A stretch of DNA of 64,000 bases from Bacillus sp. T3 (GTDB lineage: Bacteria > Bacillota > Bacilli > Bacillales > Cytobacillaceae): the NCBI RefSeq assembly GCF_033449965.1, contig NZ_CP137761.1, positions 1,364,001-1,428,000 of the forward strand. The letters run 5' to 3'. The notes below the pieces were generated by a model that did not search any database, had not been told where the DNA came from, and saw only the letters and a program-made list of their open reading frames with translations. How positions within the stretch are numbered: position 1 is the stretch's first letter; every line of letters begins with the position of its first letter. Below are positions 47,296 to 56,306 of this stretch, in pieces. The position numbers were made by a program, and so were the translations under genes.

Positions 47296-47546
47296 TTAAA
47301 TTTTAGTGTGTTGCGCCCAGGTACCATCATGAAAGTAGACCAGTATGTAAAGCCAACAAAGAAAACAGTTAAATATGCACCGAAGATGTAAATATACATG
47401 CGTTCGGACAATTTTAAGTAACTTAAAAGAATAAAAAATCCTGTCTGACCGAAGAAAATTAAAGACGTGGTAAACATATCCCCTAAATAAAACATAACTG
47501 CAAAAATACCAGTCCAGAATCCTAAAACCCTGTACATACGTTCCAT
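47296..47546 (-). CDS. yqgY: DUF2626 membrane protein (YqgY-like, one-base deletion near the end)
   Basis: About 83 aa after correction. ERMYRVLGFWTGIFAVMFYL, FFGQTGFFILLSYLKLSERM and YIFGAYLTVFF show three membrane segments and the DUF2626 family. As written the frame runs on past MMVPG through the terminator. Adding one base to the CCC at 47316-47318 (plus strand) gives VPGAQHTKI and a stop at 47296, just before the terminator. Start ATG 47546 lies behind AAAGGAGGGATACCG. Function unknown. Confidence 0.8.
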
Positions 47547-47636
47547 CGGTATCCCTCCTTTTGCCCCTATTGTCCATCACTTCAATATTATAAATCAAAT
47601 GTCGAAAAAATCAAACAAAATTTCACCGATAATTGG

Positions 47637-47675
47637 CAAAAGACCCCATCTGGATGTGAATCTTAGATGGGGTCT
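47637..47675 (-). terminator. Likely terminator of the HTH regulator gene
   Basis: AGACCCCATCT (47641-47651) pairs perfectly with AGATGGGGTCT (47665-47675). Read on the minus strand it is followed by TTTT. It lies about 85 bases beyond the stop of the regulator gene. Confidence 0.6.
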
Positions 47676-47761
47676 GGCGCAATACGTATTTTTGAAAAAT
47701 AGAAAAGGTTCTCATTGTCGATTTGTGTATGAAGTCACATTATTATTTAATACAGGACCCT

Positions 47762-48463
47762 TTACACTGTCACTAATGCTTGATAGCTACAGGCATTACA
47801 GCCATTTATTAGATTTTCTTTTTCAACTAATTCAATTGATGTAAAGAGTGATTCAAACATGCCTTTAAGGAATTGATAGTGCATATTGCAGACAGTTTCT
47901 TTGTGGTCGATGGCAACTTCCTTAAATGGACAGTTGAAAATTTCGAAATAAATCTTAGAATGATCTTCGTTTGCTTCGAAATCAGGATAGAAGCCTGCCA
48001 TTGTTGCAGCGCTTTTAATAATATTTAACTTTTGCTCAAACGTTAATTCATCACTTATTTGATGCTGTGATGCAATTTCTTGTTCGATTAATTCTGCACC
48101 GAAGCGTTTTCCAGTAAGATATAACGCTTTTTTACCTTCTTCCCCTAATGAAAACATCGTTTGCATGGCAATGTTTGCTAATAATTGGTAATCACGGAAC
48201 GGGAAGTTTAATTGAATGACATCATCTGACAAACGATAAAGTCTACTCGGTCTTCCGCCTTTACCTGTTTTCTTCGTTTCAGAAATAAGCATGTTCACAT
48301 CTTCTAGTTTCGATAAATGTAAACGTGCAACGTTTGGATGAATATTAAAACTATCAGCAATTTCCTGAACCGTTACTTCTTGATGACGTTTCGTAATGTA
48401 TTGATAGATATAATAGCGGGTTGGATCTGATAGCACATTCGTTATTTTTAATGTTTGCTCCAT
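47762..48463 (-). CDS. Winged-helix regulator with C-terminal cysteines
   Basis: 233 aa from ATG 48463, behind AGGTGA. The N-terminal winged helix (ITNVLSDPTRYYIYQYIT, TVQEIADSFNIHPNVARLHLSKL) is of the ArsR/SufR-like type. The C-terminal half carries NCPFKE, a VCNMHYQ cysteine 14 residues later, and NGCNACSYQ. These four cysteines may hold an iron-sulfur cluster or metal, as in SufR-like regulators. Target genes are unknown. It is divergent from comGA but more than 400 bases away. Confidence 0.7.
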   Translation of the reverse strand: MEQTLKITNVLSDPTRYYIYQYITKRHQEVTVQEIADSFNIHPNVARLHLSKLEDVNMLISETKKTGKGGRPSRLYRLSDDVIQLNFPFRDYQLLANIAMQTMFSLGEEGKKALYLTGKRFGAELIEQEIASQHQISDELTFEQKLNIIKSAATMAGFYPDFEANEDHSKIYFEIFNCPFKEVAIDHKETVCNMHYQFLKGMFESLFTSIELVEKENLINGCNACSYQALVTV

Positions 48464-48874
48464 CAATGTTCACCTCAGAACTACATAAGTTTATTTTTAT
48501 TATAATATAGCAACTGGAAGATGGGAATGAGGTTTCCAACGTTAACACTATATGTTTATAAAAAGTTCACAAGAAAATGTCGAATTATTGAACAGAAGTG
48601 AACTGTTATATAAAAGAAATAGTACTATAGTGATGGGATTTCTTGCAATTTAGTGTGTGTCTGTTATAATTTTGAATCCAAAGTATTTTAATGTATAAAT
48701 ATGGAATAAATGGAAGTTGTGTCGTTTTAAACTAGAAATTTTGTCTTTTCGTATATTTTTTAATGAAGAAAAATGTTCAAATTTTATCCATATTTATCGT
48801 CAGATCCTAGAAGGTATCGCAAACAAAAAACACGAATTTTACCTACATCATAAAAAAGGTGGTGAAAATAAATT
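48464..48874. other. Intergenic control region upstream of comGA
   Basis: AT-rich region of about 410 bases. It should hold the competence promoter, but I see no clean pair of ComK boxes (AAAA-N5-TTTT). An inverted pair AGTTCAC (about 48568) and GTGAACT (about 48598) is present. A ribosome site, AAAGGTGGTGA, ends 7 bases before comGA. Confidence 0.4.
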
Positions 48875-49945
48875 TTGAACTCGATCGAGCAATTAGCCGA
48901 AAGAGTCCTTACTGATGCAGTTCGCAACAATGCAACCGACATCCACTTCCTCCCTCGCAAACATGACACCCTTGTACAGCTCAGAATCGGAAATAAATTG
49001 ATCCCAAAAATTTCTATCCCAAAACATGAATGTGATCGACTGATTTCCCACTTTAAATTTACAGCATCTATGGATATTGGGGAGCGTAGACGACCTCAAA
49101 ATGGAGCATTTTCCTACGAGGTTGATGAAAAATCAATAGGTCTCCGTTTATCAACGTTACCAGCAAGTAACAGCGAAAGCCTAGTCATCCGACTACTGCC
49201 ACAGCAACAACAAATTCCTTTCGAACAGCTGTCTTTATTTCCAAAAATGACAAGAAAATTAATTGCTCTCCTCAAGCATTCGCACGGTCTTATTATTTTT
49301 ACAGGGCCAACAGGATCTGGCAAAACGACCACACTGTATTCACTTCTTAACGAAACCTCTCATTTATTCCAAAGAAATGTTATTACTTTAGAAGATCCCA
49401 TCGAAAAAGAATATGATCAGGTTCTTCAAGTTCAAGTGAACGAGAAGGCTGGTGTGTCTTACACAACAGGACTAAAAGCAATCCTTAGGCATGATCCTGA
49501 TATTATTATGGTCGGAGAAATTCGTGACGCAGAGACAGCCAAAATTGCAGTGAGAGCGGCTCTAACTGGACATTTAGTGTTAAGTACTTTGCATACGAGG
49601 AATGCAAAAGGGGCGATTTATCGGTTAAATGAATTCGGTGTGAACTGGCAAGAAATAGAACAGACAGTCGTAGCTGTTACGGCACAAAGATTAGTAGAGT
49701 TAACTTGTCCGTATTGTGATGGGGATTGCTCACCATACTGTTTTTCTTATGGAAAGTCAAAAAGAGCAAATGTTATGGAACTGTTAAACGGGAGAGCATT
49801 GACGACGGTGTTGCAGGAAGTACGAGGGGAAAAGGTACAGCTACGATATCCTTATCAAACGTTAAAGGATTATATCAAGAAGGGGATTGCACTAGGCTAT
49901 ATTAAAGAAAATGAATATGATCGCTGGGTGTATCAAGATGAATAA
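48875..49945 (+). CDS. comGA: Competence pseudopilus ATPase ComGA
   Basis: Traffic ATPase that drives assembly of the DNA-uptake pseudopilus. The 356-aa protein of the GspE/PilT family has Walker A GPTGSGKTTT (about 148-157), the Asp box LEDPIEKEYDQ, Walker B DPDIIMVGEIRDAET and the His box GHLVLSTLHTRNA. A CPYC...C zinc-like cluster lies near residue 285. TTG 48875 start with AAAGGTGGTGA upstream. First gene of the comG operon. Confidence 0.96.
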   Translation: MNSIEQLAERVLTDAVRNNATDIHFLPRKHDTLVQLRIGNKLIPKISIPKHECDRLISHFKFTASMDIGERRRPQNGAFSYEVDEKSIGLRLSTLPASNSESLVIRLLPQQQQIPFEQLSLFPKMTRKLIALLKHSHGLIIFTGPTGSGKTTTLYSLLNETSHLFQRNVITLEDPIEKEYDQVLQVQVNEKAGVSYTTGLKAILRHDPDIIMVGEIRDAETAKIAVRAALTGHLVLSTLHTRNAKGAIYRLNEFGVNWQEIEQTVVAVTAQRLVELTCPYCDGDCSPYCFSYGKSKRANVMELLNGRALTTVLQEVRGEKVQLRYPYQTLKDYIKKGIALGYIKENEYDRWVYQDE

Positions 49946-50966
49946 GAAATGGAGCCAAGAGCAGCAAGCTTTATTTTTACAAAGAACAGGTGAGTTACTA
50001 GCTCGTGGCTACTCTCTATCGGAAGCAATAGAGAGCTTGATCTATTATTTTCCCGATGCCAAAAAAGCTTCGATTGAACATTGCTTGTTTCAATTAAAAG
50101 AAGGCTATCCATTGCATCAAATATTGACGAACCTGAAGTTTAATAAAAGTTTGGTTGGGTATGTCTATTTCGCTGAACAGCATGGAGGTTTGGCAGAGGC
50201 CATCCAGGAAGGAAGCACGTTCTTCTTGAGGCAAAATGAGGATATGAAACGAATCGTTAAGATGTTACATTATCCTATCGTGTTAATGTTCATTACGGCA
50301 ATTTTGTTCTATTTTGTAGAACACATATTGCTCCCTAGGTTTAACTCAATATTTGAATCGATGAATTTAGAACCGAATGTTTTTACCCGCATTATCTTTC
50401 TTTTCGGTAAACTCATGCCAGTCGGATTAGGAATTTTATTTGGCGTGTTGTTTGTTCTCTTACTCTACTACTTTGCGAAATTTCAGCATTATTCCCCCAC
50501 ACAAAAGTATCATCATCTCGTAAAAACTCCTGTCATTGGTCCATTCTATAAACTGTGGTGTACCCAATATTTTTCGATACAACTGAGCTATTTATTATCA
50601 GGAGGTTTATCGGTATTGGAGGCGTTAACGATGTTTGAGAATAATAGGCAACAGCTTTTTTATGGTGAGCTTTGTCGGGAGATTAAGGGGAAATTGTCAA
50701 AAGGAGATCGTCTTGAAACGATTATTTCGGAATTTAGTTATTTTGAAAGAGAGCTTGCCTATATTGTAAAACATGGTCAGGAGAGCGGAAAACTAGCACA
50801 AGAGCTTTCATTCTATAGTAAGCATTGTGTAAGGCTGCTAGAAGAGAAAACTCAACGCTGGTTAAAAATCATTCAACCAATCGTGTATATGGGTATTGGT
50901 CTTTCTGTGGTTTCAATGTATTTAGCGATTCTGCTACCAATGTTTCATATGTTAGATGGATTATAA
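49938..50966 (+). CDS. comGB: Competence membrane platform protein ComGB
   Basis: Polytopic platform protein (342 aa) of the GspF family for pseudopilus assembly. Three membrane segments (about 117-140, 165-190 and 320-340) and the twin GspF domains are visible: ELLARGYSLSEAIE and QLSYLLSGGLSVLEAL. ATG 49938 overlaps the comGA stop by eight bases, so translation is probably coupled. Confidence 0.94.
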   Translation: MNKKWSQEQQALFLQRTGELLARGYSLSEAIESLIYYFPDAKKASIEHCLFQLKEGYPLHQILTNLKFNKSLVGYVYFAEQHGGLAEAIQEGSTFFLRQNEDMKRIVKMLHYPIVLMFITAILFYFVEHILLPRFNSIFESMNLEPNVFTRIIFLFGKLMPVGLGILFGVLFVLLLYYFAKFQHYSPTQKYHHLVKTPVIGPFYKLWCTQYFSIQLSYLLSGGLSVLEALTMFENNRQQLFYGELCREIKGKLSKGDRLETIISEFSYFERELAYIVKHGQESGKLAQELSFYSKHCVRLLEEKTQRWLKIIQPIVYMGIGLSVVSMYLAILLPMFHMLDGL

Positions 50967-50991
50967 AAACTACTTTATGAGGTGAATGATG

Positions 50992-51306
50992 ATGAAGAAT
51001 GAAAAGGGATTTACTTTAATTGAAATGATGATTGTTCTATTAATTATTTCAGTTTTGTTAATTATTACAATACCGAATATTGCAAAACATAATGCCAGCA
51101 TTAATAGCAAGGGATGTGAGGCTTATGTGAAGATGGTTGAAGCTCAAGTTCAGGCTTACAAAATGGATCATAATCAATACCCAGCTAATATAGAGGAGTT
51201 AATCTCCGAGGGTTATTTAAAAAGTGGTAAAACAGCTTGTTCAGAAGGAACTACAATTGTCATTGGTGCAAATGGGGAGGTCACAAAGACTGAAAGCGGA
51301 TCCTAA
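50992..51306 (+). CDS. comGC: Major pseudopilin ComGC
   Basis: 104 aa. Class III prepilin leader MKNEKG followed by FTLIEMMIVLLIISVLL; cleavage by ComC is expected between G and F. Two cysteines (SKGCEAY and KTACSEG) match those forming the disulfide in ComGC. Three successive ATGs (50986, 50989, 50992) follow AGGTGA; 50992 has the best spacing. Confidence 0.95.
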   Translation: MKNEKGFTLIEMMIVLLIISVLLIITIPNIAKHNASINSKGCEAYVKMVEAQVQAYKMDHNQYPANIEELISEGYLKSGKTACSEGTTIVIGANGEVTKTESGS

Positions 51307-51746
51307 TGTGGAAGAATCAAAATGGTTTTACGTTAACTGAAACACTAGTTGTTTTCTCCATATTTCTACTAATCTCCTCCATAACTCTTATCATCTTAAA
51401 ACCGCAAACAAACATACTGGAGAAAAGTCTGTTTTTTTCACAATTTAAATCCGATCTTCTATTTGCTCAGCAGTATGCGATTTCTCATCAAACCATTATT
51501 ACAGTCAATATAATGTCTGAGAAAAATTACTACTATATCCGTGAGAATCTATCAGGTCCAATCATTATGCAAAGACATTATTCTAAGGAGATTCAAATAA
51601 CTGAGGGGACGCTGCCGCTCTATTTTCAGTACTTACCTGATGGGAATATTTCGAAGTTTGGCTCCTTTTATATTAGGATTGGTGGAGGAATTTATCGCAT
51701 GACCTTCCAGATAGGGAAAGGGCGGTTTTATGTTACAAAGGAATAA
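51306..51746 (+). CDS. comGD: Minor pseudopilin ComGD
   Basis: 146 aa with prepilin leader WKNQNG-FTLTETLVVFSIF. The globular part includes FAQQYAISHQTIITVNI and LPDGNISKFGSFYI, as in ComGD. The start codon overlaps the comGC stop (TAATG). Overlaps comGE by 17 bases. Confidence 0.9.
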   Translation: MWKNQNGFTLTETLVVFSIFLLISSITLIILKPQTNILEKSLFFSQFKSDLLFAQQYAISHQTIITVNIMSEKNYYYIRENLSGPIIMQRHYSKEIQITEGTLPLYFQYLPDGNISKFGSFYIRIGGGIYRMTFQIGKGRFYVTKE

Positions 51747-52062
51747 TGGTTATTTTTTAGCAGAATTGCTTTTGTCGTTGGCGACATGGCTGCTTTTGAC
51801 AGGATTCATGCTCCCGATGGTGATGTTAGTATGGGGACAATCTGCACAGCTACAACTAGAGAATACTGCAACTCATCTTCTTTACGATGCATTAGAAAGG
51901 CATGTAGTTGAAGGAGTATCCACAGAAGGCCAGCTTGTTCATCTTAATGGAACGGTTTATGAGATTCGCTGGAGTGGAGAAACTTCAGACATAAAGGTGT
52001 GTGTAGAATATGATTATGGCCAATCAGTCCCTAAACAAATTTGTAAAAAACCAGAACGATAG
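51730..52062 (+). CDS. comGE: Minor pseudopilin ComGE
   Basis: 110 aa. N-terminal LQRNNG-YFLAELLLSLATWLL is a degenerate prepilin leader with the conserved glutamate at position +5 of the mature form. Operon position and length fit ComGE; sequence similarity within this family is low, so the assignment leans on context. Overlaps comGF by 53 bases. Confidence 0.85.
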   Translation: MLQRNNGYFLAELLLSLATWLLLTGFMLPMVMLVWGQSAQLQLENTATHLLYDALERHVVEGVSTEGQLVHLNGTVYEIRWSGETSDIKVCVEYDYGQSVPKQICKKPER

Positions 52063-52480
52063 AGGCTTTACACTTGTAGAGATGTTATTTGCTTTTTCAA
52101 TCTTTAGTATGATTGTTATCCTGCTACCCTTAATGGTACAGCTGCTCATTCAGGATCAACCGCTTGAGAAGAGAATACAACACTTTGAATGGGAAGTCTT
52201 CATTAGTCAAATGAAAAAAGAATTGAGAATGAGTCAAAAAATAACGGTGGTCAATCAAAGAATTCAGCTTGAAAAAGATGGTCAGATTATAATCTATGAG
52301 AAGTACGGAACCACTTTGCGCAGACGAGTAGATGGAAAGGGGCATGAAATTATCCTGCAACAGGTGGCTGCTTTTCAATTTACGCGGCTTCCAAACGGTG
52401 TGTTCGTTTCAGTCGAGGATTACTTTGGTAATAAGTATCAGGAGGAAATCCGGGTTTTATTAAGGGATGTGGTTTTGTGA
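52010..52480 (+). CDS. comGF: Minor pseudopilin ComGF
   Basis: 156 aa with prepilin leader NQNDRG-FTLVEMLFAFSIFSM and the ComGF-type C-terminal segment QQVAAFQFTRLPNGVFVSV. ATG 52010 or 52016 lies inside comGE; the long overlap is common in comG operons. The stop is directly followed by the comGG start. Confidence 0.9.
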   Translation: MIMANQSLNKFVKNQNDRGFTLVEMLFAFSIFSMIVILLPLMVQLLIQDQPLEKRIQHFEWEVFISQMKKELRMSQKITVVNQRIQLEKDGQIIIYEKYGTTLRRRVDGKGHEIILQQVAAFQFTRLPNGVFVSVEDYFGNKYQEEIRVLLRDVVL

Positions 52481-52861
52481 ATGGTAAAGAATGAAAAGGG
52501 TTTTACCTATCCCCTCTCGCTTTGTATGCTCCTGTTATTGTCCACATTTGTGATTGTCCATTCCCAGCTTTTTTTAAATGAGAAAAGGCTGAAACAAGAA
52601 ACCGATACGATATTGGCACAAGAATACTATTATTTATTTTGTGTTCGGAAAGTAGAAACCCAGCTCCAAAATGGTGAGTTGCTCCAAAATCCAAGTACTA
52701 TTTTACTTAGTGATGGGAAGATGGATATTACAATCGAGGATACAGGAAGCTTATTAAAATTAACCTTTAATTTAACCCTTTCGTCAGGTGAAAAGGCAAT
52801 TGGATTCGCATATTATAACAAATTACAGAAAAAAATGGTAAAATGGGTGGAAAAGAATTGA
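52481..52861 (+). CDS. comGG: ComGG, competence operon protein
   Basis: 126 aa. Begins VKNEKG-FTYPLSLCMLLLLST, a hydrophobic pseudopilin-like leader without the conserved glutamate, as in ComGG. The rest has EYYYLFCVRKVETQLQNG. It is the last com gene; 15 bases separate it from aroK. Confidence 0.88.
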   Translation: MVKNEKGFTYPLSLCMLLLLSTFVIVHSQLFLNEKRLKQETDTILAQEYYYLFCVRKVETQLQNGELLQNPSTILLSDGKMDITIEDTGSLLKLTFNLTLSSGEKAIGFAYYNKLQKKMVKWVEKN

Positions 52862-52876
52862 ACAGGGGATAGAGAA

Positions 52877-53371
52877 GTGCAAGCAATTTATTTAACCGGG
52901 TTAATGGGAGCTGGGAAAACAACGGTTGGCAAGGAATTAGCCTCAAAATTAGGGCTTATAGTGATGGATACGGATGAGCAAATTGTGAAACAAGAAGGAA
53001 AAAGTATAAATGAGATTTTTGCCCTACACGGAGAAAGCTATTTTCGAGAGCTAGAATCGAAAATGTTAGCTGGATTGCCCACCGAGAACATAGTAATTAC
53101 AACGGGGGGCGGAATCATCCTCGCCGAAGAAAATAGAAAGTTTATGAAAGAACGGGGAACAGTCGTTTATTTGGATGCAAATCCTGAGGAAATACTGGTG
53201 AGATTACAACACGATCAATCAAGACCGTTGTTAGCCAAGGATAAACAGAATGTTATTTTTCTGCTTTATAAAGATCGGCTCCCGCTGTATGAGGAAAGCT
53301 GTCATTTGAAGATAACGACAACGGGAAAAGACATTGAAGCGATTGTAAATGAGATTATTGCGTGTTTTTAA
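52877..53371 (+). CDS. aroK: Shikimate kinase
   Basis: Phosphorylates shikimate in aromatic amino acid synthesis. The 164-aa P-loop protein has LTGLMGAGKTTVG (about 6-18), the substrate residues DTDEQIVKQEG, FRELESKML and TTGGGIIL, and the lid SRPLLAK. GTG 52877 start behind GGGGATAGAG. It follows the comG operon closely and may be read with it. Confidence 0.95.
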   Translation: MQAIYLTGLMGAGKTTVGKELASKLGLIVMDTDEQIVKQEGKSINEIFALHGESYFRELESKMLAGLPTENIVITTGGGIILAEENRKFMKERGTVVYLDANPEEILVRLQHDQSRPLLAKDKQNVIFLLYKDRLPLYEESCHLKITTTGKDIEAIVNEIIACF

Positions 53372-53425
53372 GTTGCTAATCTTTGGGCATACTGTTAACT
53401 GAAGCAGTCTGCGGAGGTATGTCTA

Positions 53426-53605
53426 ATGAAGACAAATGATTATGTTAAATACATTACGCAAACATTTGTAAAATATATTGATCAACCCAAGGATGTACGC
53501 ATTAAGCACAAGCATGATCGGAAGGAAACAAAGGAACCCTTTTTATATCACTGGTTTGGAGTTATTCCTTACGTGTTGATTTCAATGTTTAGGCGTAAAC
53601 GATAG
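53426..53605 (+). CDS. yqzE: YqzE family small protein
   Basis: 59 aa, starting MKTNDYVKYITQTFVKYID and ending with a basic FRRKR after one hydrophobic segment (FGVIPYVLISMF). This matches Bacillus YqzE, which lies at the same place after comG. ATG 53426 follows GCGGAGGT. Function unknown. A terminator follows at once. Confidence 0.88.
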   Translation: MKTNDYVKYITQTFVKYIDQPKDVRIKHKHDRKETKEPFLYHWFGVIPYVLISMFRRKR

Positions 53606-53611
53606 AAGGGT

Positions 53612-53643
53612 GGAGGCTGATATTATGATCAGCCTCTTTTTTC
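53612..53643 (+). terminator. Terminator after yqzE
   Basis: GAGGCTGAT / ATCAGCCTC stem, six T. Confidence 0.9.
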
Positions 53644-53645
53644 TT

Positions 53646-53833
53646 AAGGCTCTGTTAAATTTGTCTGTTGATTTCCGCTCCAGGTGCTCCCTTTCCGCGG
53701 GGAGTCCGGGAGCCTCCTCGGCGCCTTAGCGCCTGTGGGGTCTCCCGTGCCACCTTCTCCCGCAGGAGTCTCGCACCTTCCGCTCCAATCAACAGGTTGC
53801 TTAAAAATCAACATCTTTCTTTAACGCAGCCTT
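53646..53833 (-). repeat. Full-length palindromic repeat, copy D
   Basis: 188 bp bounded by inverted ends AAGGCTCTGTTAAA and TTTAACGCAGCCTT. Inside are CTGTTGATTTCCGCTCC and TCCGCTCCAATCAACAGG. A GC-rich centre has several nested palindromes (for example GGCGCC-TTA-GCGCC). The whole can fold into a long imperfect hairpin. It is in reverse orientation to copy E. No coding capacity. Confidence 0.85.
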
Positions 53834-53848
53834 CTTAAAAAAGAGCGC

Positions 53849-54640
53849 TTAAATGGCTTTATCATTTAAATAAAATATTCCACCATTCACGATTGAGATG
53901 TTGATTTTGGGCTCATATTGCTCTTGTAATGCAGCTTTTTCTGTTTCAAATGCTTCTTTTATTTCAGAATCCTCATAAAAGTGATGCAGCAAATCTAAAT
54001 CCTTCTGCCACCGCATTCTTGCTTCGTCTGCCCAAGTATGGTCTTCCTGCTCAAGTGTATTTCTAAAATATTGCTCAATTCTCACCAGTCCACTTTTTGG
54101 CATAATCAGCGGGGATAGAGTAAAAGCGTAGTCTGGGATTTTAGGTGTTAAAGGGACTTCCAATAGTCTTCTATGAAAATCTTCAACCATCATTCCATTG
54201 ATAAGCTGCAATCCGATTGATTTGAATACATCTCGTTTACGGTCACATTGATAGGATATTTTTACATTGAGACCGATCCATGGGTATAAAGGTGTTTGCT
54301 TGCTATGATGATGTTTTATCTTTTGATAAAGGCGGATATAGCCTGCAAGACTTTTTGTTGAATTGAAAATCTGGTGCAGACGCGGTGAACCAAAATGAAT
54401 GGTTTCGCCCTTCACATGATCTGGGGCAAGCTGTGTATTTGTAATAAAGGTAATTTTCATTGGATTAGGTGTCCCGCCGGTTTTTTCTAAATAATGCCAA
54501 TAAAAGGGTCTATTCATTAATTCCTTATCCAGCTCATTGGTCAGTTGGACGACCATATATCCCTTATCATTCTCTGTGATTTCACAATGGTTTGCATGAA
54601 AATACCGTTCTAAAAAATTATGAATTTCCTGCTGCTGCAT
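53849..54640 (-). CDS. yqhG: YqhG family protein
   Basis: 263 aa, cytoplasmic, function unknown. It matches the YqhG family (DUF3... status not asserted) by position and by features such as QQQEIHNFLERYFHANHCEI, PLYPWIGLNVKISYQCD and TLSPLIMPKSGLVRIEQYF. ATG 54640 with AGGTGA upstream. Overlaps the yqhH 3' end by 23 bases, so it is co-transcribed behind the helicase. Repeat copy D lies just beyond its stop. Confidence 0.82.
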   Translation of the reverse strand: MQQQEIHNFLERYFHANHCEITENDKGYMVVQLTNELDKELMNRPFYWHYLEKTGGTPNPMKITFITNTQLAPDHVKGETIHFGSPRLHQIFNSTKSLAGYIRLYQKIKHHHSKQTPLYPWIGLNVKISYQCDRKRDVFKSIGLQLINGMMVEDFHRRLLEVPLTPKIPDYAFTLSPLIMPKSGLVRIEQYFRNTLEQEDHTWADEARMRWQKDLDLLHHFYEDSEIKEAFETEKAALQEQYEPKINISIVNGGIFYLNDKAI

Positions 54641-56306
54641 TCGATTCACCTACTTTCATTTCTTCTGCAAATTGAATCATCGAGGTTAAATTCTCCATTT
54701 TAATCCTCATTTCGCCCTCGGATGAGGAGTGACCAAATATATCTTCCAAATGATCTTCAAAATTTCCAAATTCTAATTTTGTTAAAATATCGTCAAGTTC
54801 ACCAATGACTTTTTCAAATAGATTAATTTTTTCGTAAAGGAGTTTTAATATATGTTCCTCAACGGTTCCTTTCGTAGCAAAATTATAGATCATAACATCC
54901 TGTTCCTGACCAAGTCGATGGATCCGGCCAATCCTTTGCTCGAGACGCATTGGATTCCAAGGTAAATCAAAATTGATGATATGATGGCAAAATTGGAGGT
55001 TAATCCCTTCTCCACCAGCTTCTGTGGCAATTAAAACTTGGACGTGTTTTTGAAAAAGCTCTCGCATCCAATCTTTTTTACCGCGTTTAAAACCACCACG
55101 GAACGGTACGGACGTGATGCCATGTTGCTTTAGGAACCACTGTAAATACATTTGGGTGGCCCGATATTCGGTGAAAATGATCACCTTATCGTTAATTGAT
55201 TGAATTAATTCAAGTGCCTTTTTTGCTTTTGAGTTTTGCTGGACTGCTTCAACCTTTGAAATCAACGACTGAATCGTTTCTTTAAACATGGTTGATGGTG
55301 TTTCCTGCTTTGTCAGCATGTTTTTTAAGGTGAAATAAACTGCTTCACGACTGCTGCAAGCTTCTCGTTGTAAAGTCATAAATGAAAACTGGCTTGATGC
55401 GAGCCAATCGCCGCCTGAGCGGAGGTAGGATATCGAATCATACAGATTGCGTTCTTCTTTTGAAAATTCAATTGGAATCGTTTCAACGTGACGTTTCGTC
55501 CATTCGATTCCAGTGTCGGCACGACGATTGCGAATCATCACCTTATTGACCAGCTCTTTGAGGTGTTGATCGTCGCTGATGGAGCGACTGTCACGTTTAT
55601 ATTTTTCATAAAAAGCCGTTTCATTTCCTAAATGACCGGGCTTTAATAGTGAAACTAGGTTAAAGACTTCTTCAATTCGGTTTTGAATCGGTGTTGCTGT
55701 TAGTAGTAAACAAAATTTCTTTTTTAAGCTTTGCACAAATTCATAGTTTTTTGTTTTGTTGTTTTTAAGTTTATGAGCCTCATCTATAATCACTAAATCA
55801 TAATTTTGTTCATAGATAATCTCACGATGGGGACTGCGTTTTGCTGTGTCAATCGAGGAAACAACAACGTCATATTGCTCCCATACATAGCTTTTTCGCT
55901 GACCAATCGCCGGAATGTAGAATTTCGAGTTAAGCTCCATAACCCATTGGCTAACTAATGAGGCTGGCACGAGAATTAATACTTTCTTAACGAGCCCACG
56001 GATCATGTATTCTTTTAAAATTAATCCCGCTTCAATTGTTTTTCCGAGTCCGACCTCATCAGCTAATATCGCTTTTCCATGCATGTTTTCAACGACCTGT
56101 TTTGCTACTTCGAGCTGGTGGGGTAGTGGTGTCAAATCAGATAAATGCTTCGGTGCCTGAAGTCCTTCGAAATCTTGAATGACTGTGTGCTCTTCCACAT
56201 CAATCGCTAATTTATATAGCTCCCAATTCCCCCAAGGACCATCGTTGGTCATTCTTTGCAAAAATTCATCCTGCCAGGAAGAATCGAAATTGATTTGGAC
56301 AGACAT
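54618..56306 (-). CDS. yqhH: SNF2-family helicase YqhH
   Basis: 562-aa SWI2/SNF2-type ATPase; in bacteria such proteins are thought to act on nucleic acid-protein complexes, here with unknown role. Helicase motifs: I (ADEVGLGKTIEAG), II (IIDEAHKLKN), III (LLTATPIQN), V (IATEAGGEGINLQF) and VI (QRIGRIHRLGQ). ATG 56306 with AAAGGAG upstream. First gene of the yqhH-yqhG unit, divergent from the gcv riboswitch. Confidence 0.93.
   Translation of the reverse strand: MSVQINFDSSWQDEFLQRMTNDGPWGNWELYKLAIDVEEHTVIQDFEGLQAPKHLSDLTPLPHQLEVAKQVVENMHGKAILADEVGLGKTIEAGLILKEYMIRGLVKKVLILVPASLVSQWVMELNSKFYIPAIGQRKSYVWEQYDVVVSSIDTAKRSPHREIIYEQNYDLVIIDEAHKLKNNKTKNYEFVQSLKKKFCLLLTATPIQNRIEEVFNLVSLLKPGHLGNETAFYEKYKRDSRSISDDQHLKELVNKVMIRNRRADTGIEWTKRHVETIPIEFSKEERNLYDSISYLRSGGDWLASSQFSFMTLQREACSSREAVYFTLKNMLTKQETPSTMFKETIQSLISKVEAVQQNSKAKKALELIQSINDKVIIFTEYRATQMYLQWFLKQHGITSVPFRGGFKRGKKDWMRELFQKHVQVLIATEAGGEGINLQFCHHIINFDLPWNPMRLEQRIGRIHRLGQEQDVMIYNFATKGTVEEHILKLLYEKINLFEKVIGELDDILTKLEFGNFEDHLEDIFGHSSSEGEMRIKMENLTSMIQFAEEMKVGESNAAAGNS

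Noticed and set aside
47599..47844. 81-codon open frame on the plus strand upstream of yqgY
   Set aside because: It runs through the terminator hairpin at 47641-47675 and into the opposite-strand regulator gene; no homology.
48464..48874. ComK boxes before comGA
   Set aside because: A/T runs occur, but none has the AAAA-N5-TTTT form in a properly spaced pair; near matches have wrong spacing.
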